A stretch of DNA of 64,000 nucleotides. Source: CAZHRK01 sp964534555. Its GTDB lineage: Bacteria > Babelota > Babeliae > Babelales > RVW-14. The position numbers and the translations under genes are program-made. Below, in pieces: positions 50,471 to 59,771 of the stretch (the stretch's first letter is position 1; each line of letters starts with the position of its first letter). The stretch spans positions 62,001-126,000 of the forward strand of contig CAZHRK010000003.1 in NCBI GenBank assembly GCA_964534555.1, given 5' to 3'. The notes beneath the pieces are model-generated. The model made no database searches, had not been told where the DNA came from, and saw nothing but the letters and a program-made list of their open reading frames with translations.

Positions 50471-51641
50471 TTTTTTTACCGTGTATAATTAGATCAAAAA
50501 ATTCTGCATGTGCTTGGTATTTCTGCTCGTTTCCAAGCTCAGTCAAAACGCGAACTCTTGCGTTTTTGCCCATTTCTTCGCGTAGTTTTTTATCTGCAAT
50601 AAGCGTGTGAATTTTTTGCGCAAGATCATCTGCGTTTCGGTTTTCAAAAATAAGACCTGTCTTACCGGGTTGGATAATAATATCAGCGCCTGTTCCTGTT
50701 GCGCCAATAGTTGGTCTGCTCATAAGTCCTGCTTCAACATGAGCTATACCAAATGTTTCATACTGACTTGCAAGGACATGAATATCTGAAGAATAAAGGA
50801 GCTCAGGGATCATTTTTGTGTAACCCAAGAACAAAATATCTTGTTCTAATCCAGCCTGTTGGACCAGTTTTTTGATCTTTTCTTCTTCACCACCAGATCC
50901 TGCAAGGAGGCAGATAAATGAATCGCCATACTCAAATTTTACTTTTTTAAGCGCTTCAACAAGGAGGGGGTGGTTCTTATTATTGCCAGGATAAAAGTTT
51001 GCAACCATGCATAAAACAGTTTTCTTATCAGCTTGGACGCCAAATGCCTGTTTTAACATCTCATCTTTTGAAAGCGTTGTTTTATAACTTGCGAATGGTT
51101 CAGGGTTGAAAAATGATGGAACGCAAATTGAAGGGATATCATAGTGGGCAACTTCTTTGCCGCTATTTGGGTTGAGATAAATGATGCCATCGCAAAAAAA
51201 GGTACGCCCAAGATATTTTGTGAAACGTAGATTTGGTATATGCATTTTAAAAATAGATTTAACGGGGATACCTTCTTTTTTAAGATCATCTACAACAGCG
51301 AGCTCTAAGTTATTTATGGACATAATAATGTCAGGATGAATCCTGTTGCAGAGATCGCGTAAAAAATTATGCAGGATTTTTCTATTTCTTAGCCCAGCAC
51401 AAAGCTCGTAAGGAATTCCTCGCTTCTTTGCCATTGCTTCAGCGGGCGTGTGTGGTGCTGTTACAAAAACTGCCTTATGCCCGTTAGCAATAAAATGCTC
51501 AACAGACGTTATAATGTGATTTTCCATTCCACCTTCTGCGTTGTATTCATGATGGAGGAAAACAATAGTTGGTTTTGTTGCAGCGTGGACAGTTGTAACA
51601 AATAACGCCAAGAAAATATAAAGCATTTTTTTAATAATCAT
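50454..51641 (-). CDS. GT4-family glycosyltransferase with signal peptide (first of pair)
   Basis: A 395-residue paralog of the next gene. The signal peptide is MLYIFLALFVTTVHAATKP (cleavage after VHA). The mature protein starts directly with the GT4 N-domain (IVFLHHEYNAEGGMENHI). The donor domain has MVANFYPGN, LAGSGGEEEKI, LYSSDIHVLASQYETFGIAHVEAG (split; EX7E included) and GATGTGADIII. The ATG has AAGGAA 8 bases upstream. It follows the coiled-coil gene by 2 bases. Together with its neighbour it forms a tandem pair in which both copies kept a signal sequence, so export is probably selected rather than accidental. Confidence 0.89.
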   Translation of the reverse strand: MIIKKMLYIFLALFVTTVHAATKPTIVFLHHEYNAEGGMENHIITSVEHFIANGHKAVFVTAPHTPAEAMAKKRGIPYELCAGLRNRKILHNFLRDLCNRIHPDIIMSINNLELAVVDDLKKEGIPVKSIFKMHIPNLRFTKYLGRTFFCDGIIYLNPNSGKEVAHYDIPSICVPSFFNPEPFASYKTTLSKDEMLKQAFGVQADKKTVLCMVANFYPGNNKNHPLLVEALKKVKFEYGDSFICLLAGSGGEEEKIKKLVQQAGLEQDILFLGYTKMIPELLYSSDIHVLASQYETFGIAHVEAGLMSRPTIGATGTGADIIIQPGKTGLIFENRNADDLAQKIHTLIADKKLREEMGKNARVRVLTELGNEQKYQAHAEFFDLIIHGKKNDVSA

Positions 51642-51643
51642 GA

Positions 51644-52207
51644 TTAAATTCCTTGGGTGCCTTTAGTGAATGCAATCAGTTTATCAGCATCATCGAGCGT
51701 AACTTTTAAGTTTTTTAGCTCTGTTTCTACTGGTGCTCTAACACTCTTAATTTTATCTCTATTGCTTTGCATTGATGTTTGTGCGTCAACATCTTTATTA
51801 AAAGCATTCAGCTTCTCGATTTCGTTTTTGATTGCCTGTTGGCGCGGAGGAAGCGATGAGATTGTGCTGATGTTGAGTTTATTAACAAGAGCCTGTGCTT
51901 TTTTAAGCTCTTCGGTTAGTGATGCTTCTTGATCAGCAAGCTTTTTAAGCTGTTGTTTAATAAGCTCTATTTGTGATTCAAGGAGTTTTTTATCGTCAGC
52001 ATTCTTTTTGAGCTTGTCTTTTTGAGCTTTAATTCCCTGATTTGCACGAGCGATATCATTTCTTTGTGTGCTTAATTCTTTTGATAAATCGAGTCTTTTG
52101 TCTCTTAGGCTTTTGGTAAAATCTTTATATGTTTTCTCTATTGTGTCAAAGCTCATGCCTTGGACTGTTGCGTTGCCAAGGATTATTAATAACAGAAATG
52201 CAATCAT
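51644..52207 (-). CDS. Exported coiled-coil protein, unknown
   Basis: A 187-residue protein with a short signal peptide (MIAFLLLIILGNATVQG). Residues about 30-115 have strong heptad character, rich in Lys, Glu, Leu and Gln, and predict a long coiled coil. A second helical segment follows a proline-containing break. It sits between the barrel-enzyme gene (14 bases) and the first glycosyltransferase (2 bases). It could be a scaffold or tether for the exported glycosyltransferases, but only the operon position supports this. Confidence 0.78.
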   Translation of the reverse strand: MIAFLLLIILGNATVQGMSFDTIEKTYKDFTKSLRDKRLDLSKELSTQRNDIARANQGIKAQKDKLKKNADDKKLLESQIELIKQQLKKLADQEASLTEELKKAQALVNKLNISTISSLPPRQQAIKNEIEKLNAFNKDVDAQTSMQSNRDKIKSVRAPVETELKNLKVTLDDADKLIAFTKGTQGI

Positions 52208-52221
52208 GCGCGTATTCCCAT

Positions 52222-52845
52222 TTACAAAATCTGAGATCTGAAAAAATGAGCAGCTTTTGCAGGATTATCTGCTTTAGTTATTGCTGTTCCAATCATGATC
52301 CCATGTGGTCTGAGTTTTATTATTTCCCCAAAGTTTTCTTGATTTACTTTGCCAGTAATGAAAATTGGAACCTTGGTATTATCTTTTACATTAAGCCAAT
52401 CATCATTAATACCGTTTGTTTCAAGTGTTGTATCAATTTGTTGATGTAGTACAACAATGTCAGCGCCAAGTGTTTTAGCATCCATGGCTGATTGCCCAAT
52501 AGAAGGAGCATCAAGAAGGTCGAGTGCGACTTTTACATCAAATTTTTTTGCAGCTTCAACGGCTTTTTTTATTGTTGTTGTAAACGTCCCAGCAAGCACC
52601 GTGATGTAGTGCGCCCCTGCTTGTGCCATAAGAGCAACTGCTTGATCAGCTTTTTCTGTAATTTTTATTTCAGAGCAGAGCTGTTTATTGGGAAACTCTT
52701 TTCTGAATGCCTCAAGTGCGCGTACACCTTCTTTGATAATCAAAAGAGAACCAACACCAAGAATGTCTGCGTACTCTGCCGTTTGCTTTGCAATTTGGAG
52801 CGCTTGATCAAGGTCTGGTGTGTTGTACGTGAATTGAAGCTTCAT
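52222..52845 (-). CDS. OMPDC-superfamily barrel (hexulose-phosphate synthase-like), altered active site
   Basis: A 207-residue TIM barrel resembling 3-hexulose-6-phosphate synthase and keto-gulonate-6-phosphate decarboxylase. The start MKLQFTYNTPDLDQAL, VKVALDLLDAP-type strand (VKVALDLL), LGADIVVLHQQID and GIMIGTAITKADNPA follow the family. The catalytic DxKxxD motif reads EIKITE: Lys is kept and both Asp are Glu. By eye the first-strand Asp is Asn (TYN) and the metal-ligand Glu of VEIG is Gly (LGVG). Activity may therefore differ from, or lack, the canonical reaction. The ATG at 52845 has AAAAGGAG upstream. First gene of the operon with the coiled coil and two glycosyltransferases; divergent from hldE. 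Confidence 0.82.
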   Translation of the reverse strand: MKLQFTYNTPDLDQALQIAKQTAEYADILGVGSLLIIKEGVRALEAFRKEFPNKQLCSEIKITEKADQAVALMAQAGAHYITVLAGTFTTTIKKAVEAAKKFDVKVALDLLDAPSIGQSAMDAKTLGADIVVLHQQIDTTLETNGINDDWLNVKDNTKVPIFITGKVNQENFGEIIKLRPHGIMIGTAITKADNPAKAAHFFRSQIL

Positions 52846-53006
52846 GCGTTTTTCTCCTTTTCTTACCATACAAAATCAAGTATCTTGGGGATCAATTTAC
52901 GTGTGATCATTCGCACCAATCACCATACGTTCAAGAGGTGTCGTGCGGCAATAGTTTTTGCAAATGAGTAACAAGCTAAAGTTGTGTTGCTATTCGGAGA
53001 TGATGT

Positions 53007-54461
53007 ATGAAGGATGTGATCAATAAGATTCGTGGGATGAGCCCTCAAAAAGTTCTCATTATTGGCGATATTATGCTGGATGAGTATTTTTTTGGCACGG
53101 TAAATCGTGTTTCACCCGAGGCGCCAGTTCCTGTTCTTAAAGAAGATCACAAAGAATGGTGTTTGGGAGGCGCTGCCAACGTTGCGCTTAACTGCAAACA
53201 AATACATATGATTCCCTACCTTATCGGGCTTATTGGAAATGATGATGAGGGTGCTCGTGTCCTGAAAATGCTTGAGTCTCAAGGAATCTCAACTCAAGGT
53301 ATTGTTGTTTCTTCTCAGCGCCCGACAACGTGCAAGCGCCGCATGATTGCAAAAAATCATCAAATGCTTCGTGTTGATCATGAAGTTAATACACCACTTT
53401 TTGAACAAGAGCATGAGAAGGTTCTTGAGAAAATTCGCGCTCTTATTTCTCATGAAACGGTAATCTTGGTCTCTGACTATGCCAAAGGCCTTGTGACGCA
53501 AGATCTTGTTGATGCAGTTATTCAAATTGCAGAGCAGCATAATGCTATTGTTCTTGTTGATCCCAAAGGTACTGATTATATGAAGTACGCAGGTGTGAGT
53601 TATATTAAACCTAATGGGAATGAGTATGCTCAACTTGTTCATGAGCTTGGATTAAATGAAAACGATTCGCTTGAAAAAAATGCGCGCCAAGCATGTGAAA
53701 TACTAGGCATTCAAGGACTTTTTATAACCCTTGGTGAGCGTGGTATTGTGTACGTATCGCAGCATGATTATTTTCAGGTTGCTGCAATTAAGCGCGATGT
53801 GATTGATTTGACCGGTGCAGGAGACACTGTGTTTTCATTCCTCGCCCTTGGTTTTGCCTATAAATTTGATAAAGAGTTAATAATCAAAATGGCAAACCAG
53901 GCAGCATCAATAGCGGTTTCTCACTTTAAGACATATGCCGTCAGCCTTGATGAGCTTGTTGATGCATCTTACGATACAACTGAAAAAATATTTACCGATT
54001 GGGCTTTGCTTAAAATAGAGCTTGATTGGCTAAAGCTTGGCGGAAAGCGCGTTGTCCTTACAAATGGTTGTTTTGATATAATGCACCCCGGGCATATTCG
54101 CACACTTACAGAGGCAAAAAAACAGGGCAACATATTAGTCGTTGCTATGAATACTGATGCTTCTGTTAAGCGTCTTAAAGGTGATTCTAGGCCCGTGAAT
54201 AATAATGATTTTAGAGCAACAATGATGGCTGCGCTAGCAGTAGTTGATTTTGTTGTTTTTTTCGACCAAGATACACCAGGCGCTCTCATCGAGTACATTA
54301 AACCAGATGTTTTGGTTAAGGGTGGTGACTATAAAAAAGAGGAAATTGTCGGTTATGACACTGTTGTGTCGTACGGTGGAGATGTAGTGATTGTTGATTT
54401 TGTTGATGGGTATTCCACAACAAAAATCATCAAAAATGTTACAGAGCGGGCTGCTTTGTAA
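53007..54461 (+). CDS. hldE: Bifunctional heptose kinase/adenylyltransferase HldE
   Basis: Cytoplasmic two-domain enzyme for ADP-heptose. The N-terminal PfkB kinase phosphorylates heptose-7-phosphate at C1, and the C-terminal domain adds AMP. Of 484 residues, residues 1-330 or so show IGDIMLDEYFFGTVNRVSPE, GGAANVALNC and the kinase motif DLTGAGDTVFSF. Residues from about 345 show VLTNGCFDIMHPGHI (HxGH), VKRLKGDSRPVN, KPDVLVKGGDY and the ending VDGYSTTKII. The length equals E. coli HldE. It supplies donor for the heptosyltransferase at 26651-27682. CGGAGA precedes the ATG. murD follows after 30 bases. Confidence 0.96.
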   Translation: MKDVINKIRGMSPQKVLIIGDIMLDEYFFGTVNRVSPEAPVPVLKEDHKEWCLGGAANVALNCKQIHMIPYLIGLIGNDDEGARVLKMLESQGISTQGIVVSSQRPTTCKRRMIAKNHQMLRVDHEVNTPLFEQEHEKVLEKIRALISHETVILVSDYAKGLVTQDLVDAVIQIAEQHNAIVLVDPKGTDYMKYAGVSYIKPNGNEYAQLVHELGLNENDSLEKNARQACEILGIQGLFITLGERGIVYVSQHDYFQVAAIKRDVIDLTGAGDTVFSFLALGFAYKFDKELIIKMANQAASIAVSHFKTYAVSLDELVDASYDTTEKIFTDWALLKIELDWLKLGGKRVVLTNGCFDIMHPGHIRTLTEAKKQGNILVVAMNTDASVKRLKGDSRPVNNNDFRATMMAALAVVDFVVFFDQDTPGALIEYIKPDVLVKGGDYKKEEIVGYDTVVSYGGDVVIVDFVDGYSTTKIIKNVTERAAL

Positions 54462-54491
54462 ATCAAAACTGAAACGAGAAAGACCTAGGCT

Positions 54492-56030
54492 ATGTATAAA
54501 CTTGGTATTATTGGATTTGGAGTTGTTGGAAAATCTATGCTCTCATTTCTCAAGAAATATCATGTTGATGGGGCTCCACCATCTGATCAAGAGTTGTTCG
54601 ATGATGAATTTATTCGTCGCTCAATTCAGGTGAATGTTTGGGATAAGCGAATGTACACGGCTGATGAGCAAGCTTTACTTGCGGCTTATGGCGCGCAGGG
54701 TTTTTCAGCGGATCAATTGTCGCTTGATGATTTTGTTAGCCAGCAGGACTTTGTTGTTCCAAGTCCGGGTATCGACTTACAGACATTATCTAAATTCCAA
54801 GAAAAGCTTTTAAGCGAACTCGATTTCTTCTCTGTTTTCTTTAGAAAATCAACGATTGGTGTTACTGGTTCACTTGGAAAAACTACAACGACAAGACTTC
54901 TTGCAAAAGTGCTAAGCTCAGCACGTATGCTTGATTTACAAGATCGTCCAAATTCAACCACAACGCAGTATCTTGCTCGTCAATTTCCAGTTAATGAAAA
55001 TATCCGTGTTATCTGTGCTGGTAATATTGGCAAGGGGATGCTTGACCTTGTCGATGAAGCAGAGAATATAGATTTAAGTGTGCTTGAGCTTTCCAGTTTT
55101 CAACTTGAGCTGAATAATAAATATGCTCCTGATATTGCTCTCTGGACAAATTTTTACCCTAATCATTTAGATCGCCATAAAACGATGGAAGCTTATTTTA
55201 AGGCTAAGTGGAATATATTAATCCATCAAAAAGAGCATCAGGTAGCATTATTTACAAGGGATCTTGTTGTTGGTCCAGGCCAAGAGTTTCTAAAACAAAA
55301 TCTTCCAACGCTCAAGAGTGCTGTTATTATCACAGATCACCAAGACTTTGATCGTGAGCTTGTAAAATTAGTCCCGCTTGATACTTATCAATATGCATAT
55401 ATTCATGATTCTATGCTGTTCTTAAGTGATATTGTAGCAGGCGCTGTTAAATCAACATATGGAATTTGCCGTGTTGATAGATTGCCCGAGCTTACATTTT
55501 TGAGTAACTGGGTTCAGGTCCTTGTTGCTGCATATATTACAGGCGCTGATATGCATTATTTAGAAGATGTAATCGCATCAGGTGCGATAGCGCTTGACGA
55601 TAATTTATATCGTTTAAATAAATTCACGACTGTCGATGGTGTTGATTTTTACGATGACTCAAAATCAACCATAGCCCAGGCGACGCTTGCAGCTGTTAAT
55701 CGTTTATCTCTCTCTTCTCGGCCAATCATCCTTATTTTAGGCGGTCTTGGTAAGGGCGTTGATCGTAGTTTCTTGATGGATGAGCTTTCAAAAAATAAAG
55801 TGGTTAAAAAAGTCTACTGCTTTGGGCCTGAGTGTTGGCTTTTTTCTGGTGCAGATGTGAGACAATCGCTTGATGATATCGTCAAAGATATCTCATCTCA
55901 GATGAAGCCTGGAGATCAAGTATTGTTTTCTCCAAGCGGGGCAAGTTTTGATGCATTTAAGAACTATGAGCACAGGGGTGAAGTTTTTGAGTCACTTGTT
56001 AAATCATTGCTGGTTCATCAAGCTCCTTGA
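54492..56030 (+). CDS. murD: UDP-N-acetylmuramoylalanine-D-glutamate ligase MurD
   Basis: Cytoplasmic ATP-dependent ligase adding D-Glu to UDP-MurNAc-L-Ala. The 512 residues are longer than the usual 440-460. The extra length comes mainly from an N-terminal region (around residues 30-80) with segments such as NVWDKRMYTADE. Core motifs are the N-terminal Rossmann start LGIIGFGVVGKSM, the P-loop VTGSLGKTTTTRLL, SVLELSSFQLE, TNFYPNHLDRHKTMEAYF (carries the ligase signature), DFYDDSKSTIAQAT, and LILGGLGKGVDRS. The SSFQLE motif favours MurD over the other Mur ligases. It lies between hldE and ftsW, likely in one operon. Confidence 0.93.
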   Translation: MYKLGIIGFGVVGKSMLSFLKKYHVDGAPPSDQELFDDEFIRRSIQVNVWDKRMYTADEQALLAAYGAQGFSADQLSLDDFVSQQDFVVPSPGIDLQTLSKFQEKLLSELDFFSVFFRKSTIGVTGSLGKTTTTRLLAKVLSSARMLDLQDRPNSTTTQYLARQFPVNENIRVICAGNIGKGMLDLVDEAENIDLSVLELSSFQLELNNKYAPDIALWTNFYPNHLDRHKTMEAYFKAKWNILIHQKEHQVALFTRDLVVGPGQEFLKQNLPTLKSAVIITDHQDFDRELVKLVPLDTYQYAYIHDSMLFLSDIVAGAVKSTYGICRVDRLPELTFLSNWVQVLVAAYITGADMHYLEDVIASGAIALDDNLYRLNKFTTVDGVDFYDDSKSTIAQATLAAVNRLSLSSRPIILILGGLGKGVDRSFLMDELSKNKVVKKVYCFGPECWLFSGADVRQSLDDIVKDISSQMKPGDQVLFSPSGASFDAFKNYEHRGEVFESLVKSLLVHQAP

Positions 56031-56055
56031 TACGATTATTTAAAAGAGTTTCTAG

Positions 56056-57180
56056 ATGCTTAGTGTGGGGGGATGCATGGAGCGTCAGGTTAATAGATCG
56101 CAGAGCGCTGCAAAAAATCTTGTTTCAGTTGTATTAGCACTTACCCTTATTGGGCTTGTTTTTATTTACTCATCAAGCTGTGTATTTGCCCTTGAAAAAT
56201 GTGGGTCATCATTTTATTTTCTCAAAAAACAGCTCTTTTTCCTTTTGCCAAGTACGCTCTTTTTTCTTTTTTTTGCAAAAATTCGGCTTGATGTTTTACG
56301 CAAGCTGACGCCAATTTTCTTTTTTGCGTCTCTTGGATTAACCTTAATGACGTTTGTTCCTGGTCTTGGGCTGAAAATGCACGGATCAAATCGTTGGATT
56401 AATCTTGGATTCATGAGCTTTCAACCAAGTGAGTTACTAAAGTTTTTTAGTATTCTTTTTATTGCTCTTTTGATGGAGCGTAGAATTCGCCATCTTAACT
56501 CTCTGTATAAACTTTATTTGCCCTTATTTACATTTTTGGGCATCGTGAGCTTGGTCTTGCTCAAGCAACCTGACTTTGGGTCTGTTGTTACTCTGGCATC
56601 GACGACGCTTGTTATGATGTTTATTGCAGAGTGTAATCTTACATATTTGGGGCTTTCAGCGCTTGGAGCTGTTCCCCTTGTCTTGTACCTTATTTTATCA
56701 CAATCCTACCGCCTTAATCGTGTCCTTGTTTTTCTTAATCCCTGGGCAGATCCTCAAGGAAAGGGATTTCAGATTATACAATCGCTTATAGCCATAAGCA
56801 GTGGGAGCATTTGGGGTGTTGGTCTTGCGGGTTCAAAGCAGAAGTATTTTTATCTTCCCATGCAGCATACAGACTTTATTTTCCCTATTATTGCTGAAGA
56901 GATTGGTCTTATAGGGTGTTGCTTCATCCTGATTCTTATTATGGCTATTTGTTATTTTGGCTTTAAGGTTGCGCTTAATGCCCAGAACTATTTTTCATTC
57001 TTTATGGCAACGGGCTTTACTGTTTTTATTACAATACAATCTGTAATAAATGTTATGGTTGCTTGCGGTATGCTTCCGACCAAAGGCCTGGGGCTTCCTT
57101 TTATAAGCTATGGCGGCACATCCCTCATGTGTATGTGGGGAATGATTGGTTGTATCGTTAATGCTGCCCGATCGAGATAA
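56056..57180 (+). CDS. ftsW: FtsW/RodA-family peptidoglycan polymerase
   Basis: SEDS-family glycosyltransferase of the inner membrane that polymerises lipid II at the septum. The 374 residues have about nine or ten hydrophobic helices and typical stretches: GSNRWINLGFMSFQPSELLKF (broken as GSNRWINLG and FQPSELLKF), LKQPDFGSVV, NPWADPQGKGFQIIQSL and IAEEIGLIGC. The family signature is GLPFISYGGTSL. Position after murD favours FtsW over RodA. The start is ATG at 56056 or ATG at 56077, which has a G-rich stretch close by. Confidence 0.93.
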   Translation: MLSVGGCMERQVNRSQSAAKNLVSVVLALTLIGLVFIYSSSCVFALEKCGSSFYFLKKQLFFLLPSTLFFLFFAKIRLDVLRKLTPIFFFASLGLTLMTFVPGLGLKMHGSNRWINLGFMSFQPSELLKFFSILFIALLMERRIRHLNSLYKLYLPLFTFLGIVSLVLLKQPDFGSVVTLASTTLVMMFIAECNLTYLGLSALGAVPLVLYLILSQSYRLNRVLVFLNPWADPQGKGFQIIQSLIAISSGSIWGVGLAGSKQKYFYLPMQHTDFIFPIIAEEIGLIGCCFILILIMAICYFGFKVALNAQNYFSFFMATGFTVFITIQSVINVMVACGMLPTKGLGLPFISYGGTSLMCMWGMIGCIVNAARSR

Positions 57181-57214
57181 TTTCACATAGAAAAAAAATA
57201 ACACCTATTCCCTG

Positions 57215-57243
57215 TTGACTCATTTGCTGGCTTGAGCATACTG
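57215..57243 (+). promoter_or_regulatory. Promoter of the 808-residue protein gene
   Basis: The -35 is TTGACT (57215-57220), with a 16-bp spacer and -10 CATACT (57237-57242). Transcription would start near 57250. That leaves the ATG at 57255 almost no leader and favours the GTG at 57288 as start. Confidence 0.45.
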
Positions 57244-57287
57244 ATCGAGCAAATATGATAGTAGTTGTTCTGAAAACGGGGAATATC

Positions 57288-59714
57288 GTGTTTTTGAAGC
57301 TCTTTCTGCCTATTATAGCTCTAGTGATTACGACTCTTTTTGGGGTTTCTTATGCCCAAGAAGAATCAACTCTTTCTGCCGCTCCAGTCTCTCAGCTTCA
57401 GGGTAATGTGCAGTTAACCCCTGAGATGATCAAGCAATTTGAGCAAATGTACGGGGTTCTCCTTAATGAAAACGTTGAGCGCGATCGTCATGCTGCAAAT
57501 TTACCTGATGTTTACACACAGCCACTGACTCAGGCGCTGGAAGTTTTCAAGGATTTGGCTAAGAAAATGTCAGTTGATGCAGTTATTGCTGCACGCTCTA
57601 AAGCTATTTTAGCAGCGGCCGAAAAGCTTGAGGCCGGCGACTACAAAGATTCGGTGCGTACTATTCTTGATAAATTAATTGAATACTCAACTCAACATGC
57701 TTTTGTAACGCTCTTTAATCCGTATGCTTTTGATGCTGCGCTTACTGATTTAGAGCAGGTTCGGAATCTTATTTCCCGCAGCATGAATGGTGAGCTGGGC
57801 AACCGTTATAAAGAAATTAGCACCTTTATTGCTGACGCGTATGAAAAAATAAAGCAGCTTCCCCATGTTCTACGTGATAGTGATGCTGATATTCAGGGCT
57901 TGCTTGCAGTCATATCTGGTTTAAAAGACCGTGATACTCAGGTTCTTTCTCAAGAGATTATTAAATTTTCTACGCCGCACCTTACGACGGCTCTGACTTG
58001 CTTAAAGACAGCTCATCAGATCCTCAAAGATGCATCTCATGATATGTCACTTTCACCCGAGCAGCGCGCTGCAGCTGGTTATTTTGCACGAGAGCTTGGT
58101 GTTCATTGTAAAACATTAACCTCATTCCGTGCTATTGCCTGGGTGAGCAAATTTGATCTAAATATCCTTCTTGGCTCTGTCCAGCTCATTAGCGACATGC
58201 TTGAGCCTTATATTTATTGTTATAAGTTTCAGACAGACCAAGCGCTTTTATCATCAAAAGCTTTATACATGGACGCCCTTTTAAGAGGCACGATTATATC
58301 ATTGGTTTTTGGCCAAGGGTTGCTTAGTGATCTTCGTTCATCAGTCCAAAAAGTGACTATTGATGGTGAAGATCTTGAAGCATTTGCAAATCCGCTTCAA
58401 GATTCAATTTTTGGAGTTAGCAGACTTGTGTCTCACGGTCAGCTTATGTTTACTCAAAACTTTATTCATAATGCTGGTGCAACTGGTAGGTCAGAGGGCG
58501 TTTTAAACAAGATTTATTTTGGCTACCTTGCGCCGTATCGTCGTCAGCTTATCCAGCTTGTTACAGCCATTACCTGGCATAATATTTCTAAAACTGAAGG
58601 TCAGTCTAGGTGGCCAGCAGAAAATCCTTATTTTGCTATGGTTGTTGGCACTGTGATTTCACGTATTAATGCGACCGCAAGCAACTATTTAGCGGGTAAA
58701 GCGTATACTATGCTTGGTGATAAAGTTACTTATAACATGGAGCGCTACACGCTCGGTATTGCAAAAATTGATCTCATAGCAGAAGTTCTTGATATCAGTG
58801 TTATTAGCTTGCTTATGCAGAAAAATCCTATGGTAGAGGCTATTGCATCAATATCACCAGAAGTTATTTTGAGCGGCCATTATACCTACAGGCACGGAAT
58901 GCTTAATCTGTTTAAAAAGCTTCAATCAGGAAGTGATATTTCTAAAAAAGCAGACCGTGAAGCGTACAATGAATTCTTAAGAAAGAATTGGGATGTATTT
59001 GTTGAGTACCGCCTTCTTGATTATGCAGCTTCAAATATTGGTGAGCAGTTTGGGCGATTAATTGCTGAACCCATTTGGAATCTAGTGGGTAAAGTCTCTG
59101 GCAAGATTTATAATATGTTTATTTCAGACTCTGAAAAAGATGCCATGTGCGCAGAGATTCAGTCTGATTATGATAGTATTGCAGGTCTTTTGATTGATGA
59201 GCTCGAGCTCGTGCTTGCTCCGTCGAAAAAACGGGTTGCTCTTGCGGCAGCAGAAGGTCAATTGCCGTTGCAGCCTAATACTAGTCAAGCTGTTGAAGTC
59301 CCTGATCAGGCAAGCGCCGATGCCCAATCCCTAGGCATGCTGCTAGGTGCTGATAGTGGGATACGCCCGATGCTTATTAATATGATGCGTAATGCGCATA
59401 TGCTTGATGGGATAGATGCTGAAAAAAATGAGATCCGTCGTGAGCAAAAAATTAATTACACGATAGTTAAAACAGCTCTTCAGCTGGCACTAAAATATGG
59501 CGTGATTCGTTACCCTGATGCAATTGATTTATGGGATATCTATATGAAGAATGAGCTTGCGCCACGGCTCTTTGTTGTTGAATTTAAGGCGCGCGTACTT
59601 TCAAACATTAAGAAGGCAGTAACTGGTAAAAGCTTTTCATGGCTCTCAAGTTTCTGTTTTTCTAAATATTATTTCAGCCAAGGGCCAATCTTCAGGACAC
59701 TTAAATCAGCCTAG
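57288..59714 (+). CDS. Large exported helical protein (808 residues), unknown
   Basis: No family recognised. It has a signal peptide (FLKLFLPIIALVITTLFGVSYAQEE) and then almost entirely helical sequence, without long hydrophobic spans that would mark clear membrane helices. A few moderately hydrophobic stretches occur (LLRGTIISLVFGQGLLSDL, FAMVVGTVISRINATASNY). I prefer the GTG at 57288 (GGGGAA 7 bases upstream, signal peptide at once) over the ATG at 57255. It is a single-gene unit with its own promoter and terminator. Periplasmic or secreted location is inferred from the signal peptide. Confidence 0.8.
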   Translation: MFLKLFLPIIALVITTLFGVSYAQEESTLSAAPVSQLQGNVQLTPEMIKQFEQMYGVLLNENVERDRHAANLPDVYTQPLTQALEVFKDLAKKMSVDAVIAARSKAILAAAEKLEAGDYKDSVRTILDKLIEYSTQHAFVTLFNPYAFDAALTDLEQVRNLISRSMNGELGNRYKEISTFIADAYEKIKQLPHVLRDSDADIQGLLAVISGLKDRDTQVLSQEIIKFSTPHLTTALTCLKTAHQILKDASHDMSLSPEQRAAAGYFARELGVHCKTLTSFRAIAWVSKFDLNILLGSVQLISDMLEPYIYCYKFQTDQALLSSKALYMDALLRGTIISLVFGQGLLSDLRSSVQKVTIDGEDLEAFANPLQDSIFGVSRLVSHGQLMFTQNFIHNAGATGRSEGVLNKIYFGYLAPYRRQLIQLVTAITWHNISKTEGQSRWPAENPYFAMVVGTVISRINATASNYLAGKAYTMLGDKVTYNMERYTLGIAKIDLIAEVLDISVISLLMQKNPMVEAIASISPEVILSGHYTYRHGMLNLFKKLQSGSDISKKADREAYNEFLRKNWDVFVEYRLLDYAASNIGEQFGRLIAEPIWNLVGKVSGKIYNMFISDSEKDAMCAEIQSDYDSIAGLLIDELELVLAPSKKRVALAAAEGQLPLQPNTSQAVEVPDQASADAQSLGMLLGADSGIRPMLINMMRNAHMLDGIDAEKNEIRREQKINYTIVKTALQLALKYGVIRYPDAIDLWDIYMKNELAPRLFVVEFKARVLSNIKKAVTGKSFSWLSSFCFSKYYFSQGPIFRTLKSA

Positions 59715-59734
59715 GCAGTAGATTATAAATCAAT

Positions 59735-59768
59735 AAAAGAGGCACCTTTAGACAAGGTGCCTCTTTTT
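59735..59768. terminator. Bidirectional terminator between the 808-residue gene and the ABC permease
   Basis: A perfect stem GAGGCACCTT/AAGGTGCCTC with loop TAGAC, an A run before it and five T after it. It serves both converging transcripts. Confidence 0.95.
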
Positions 59769-59771
59769 ATT

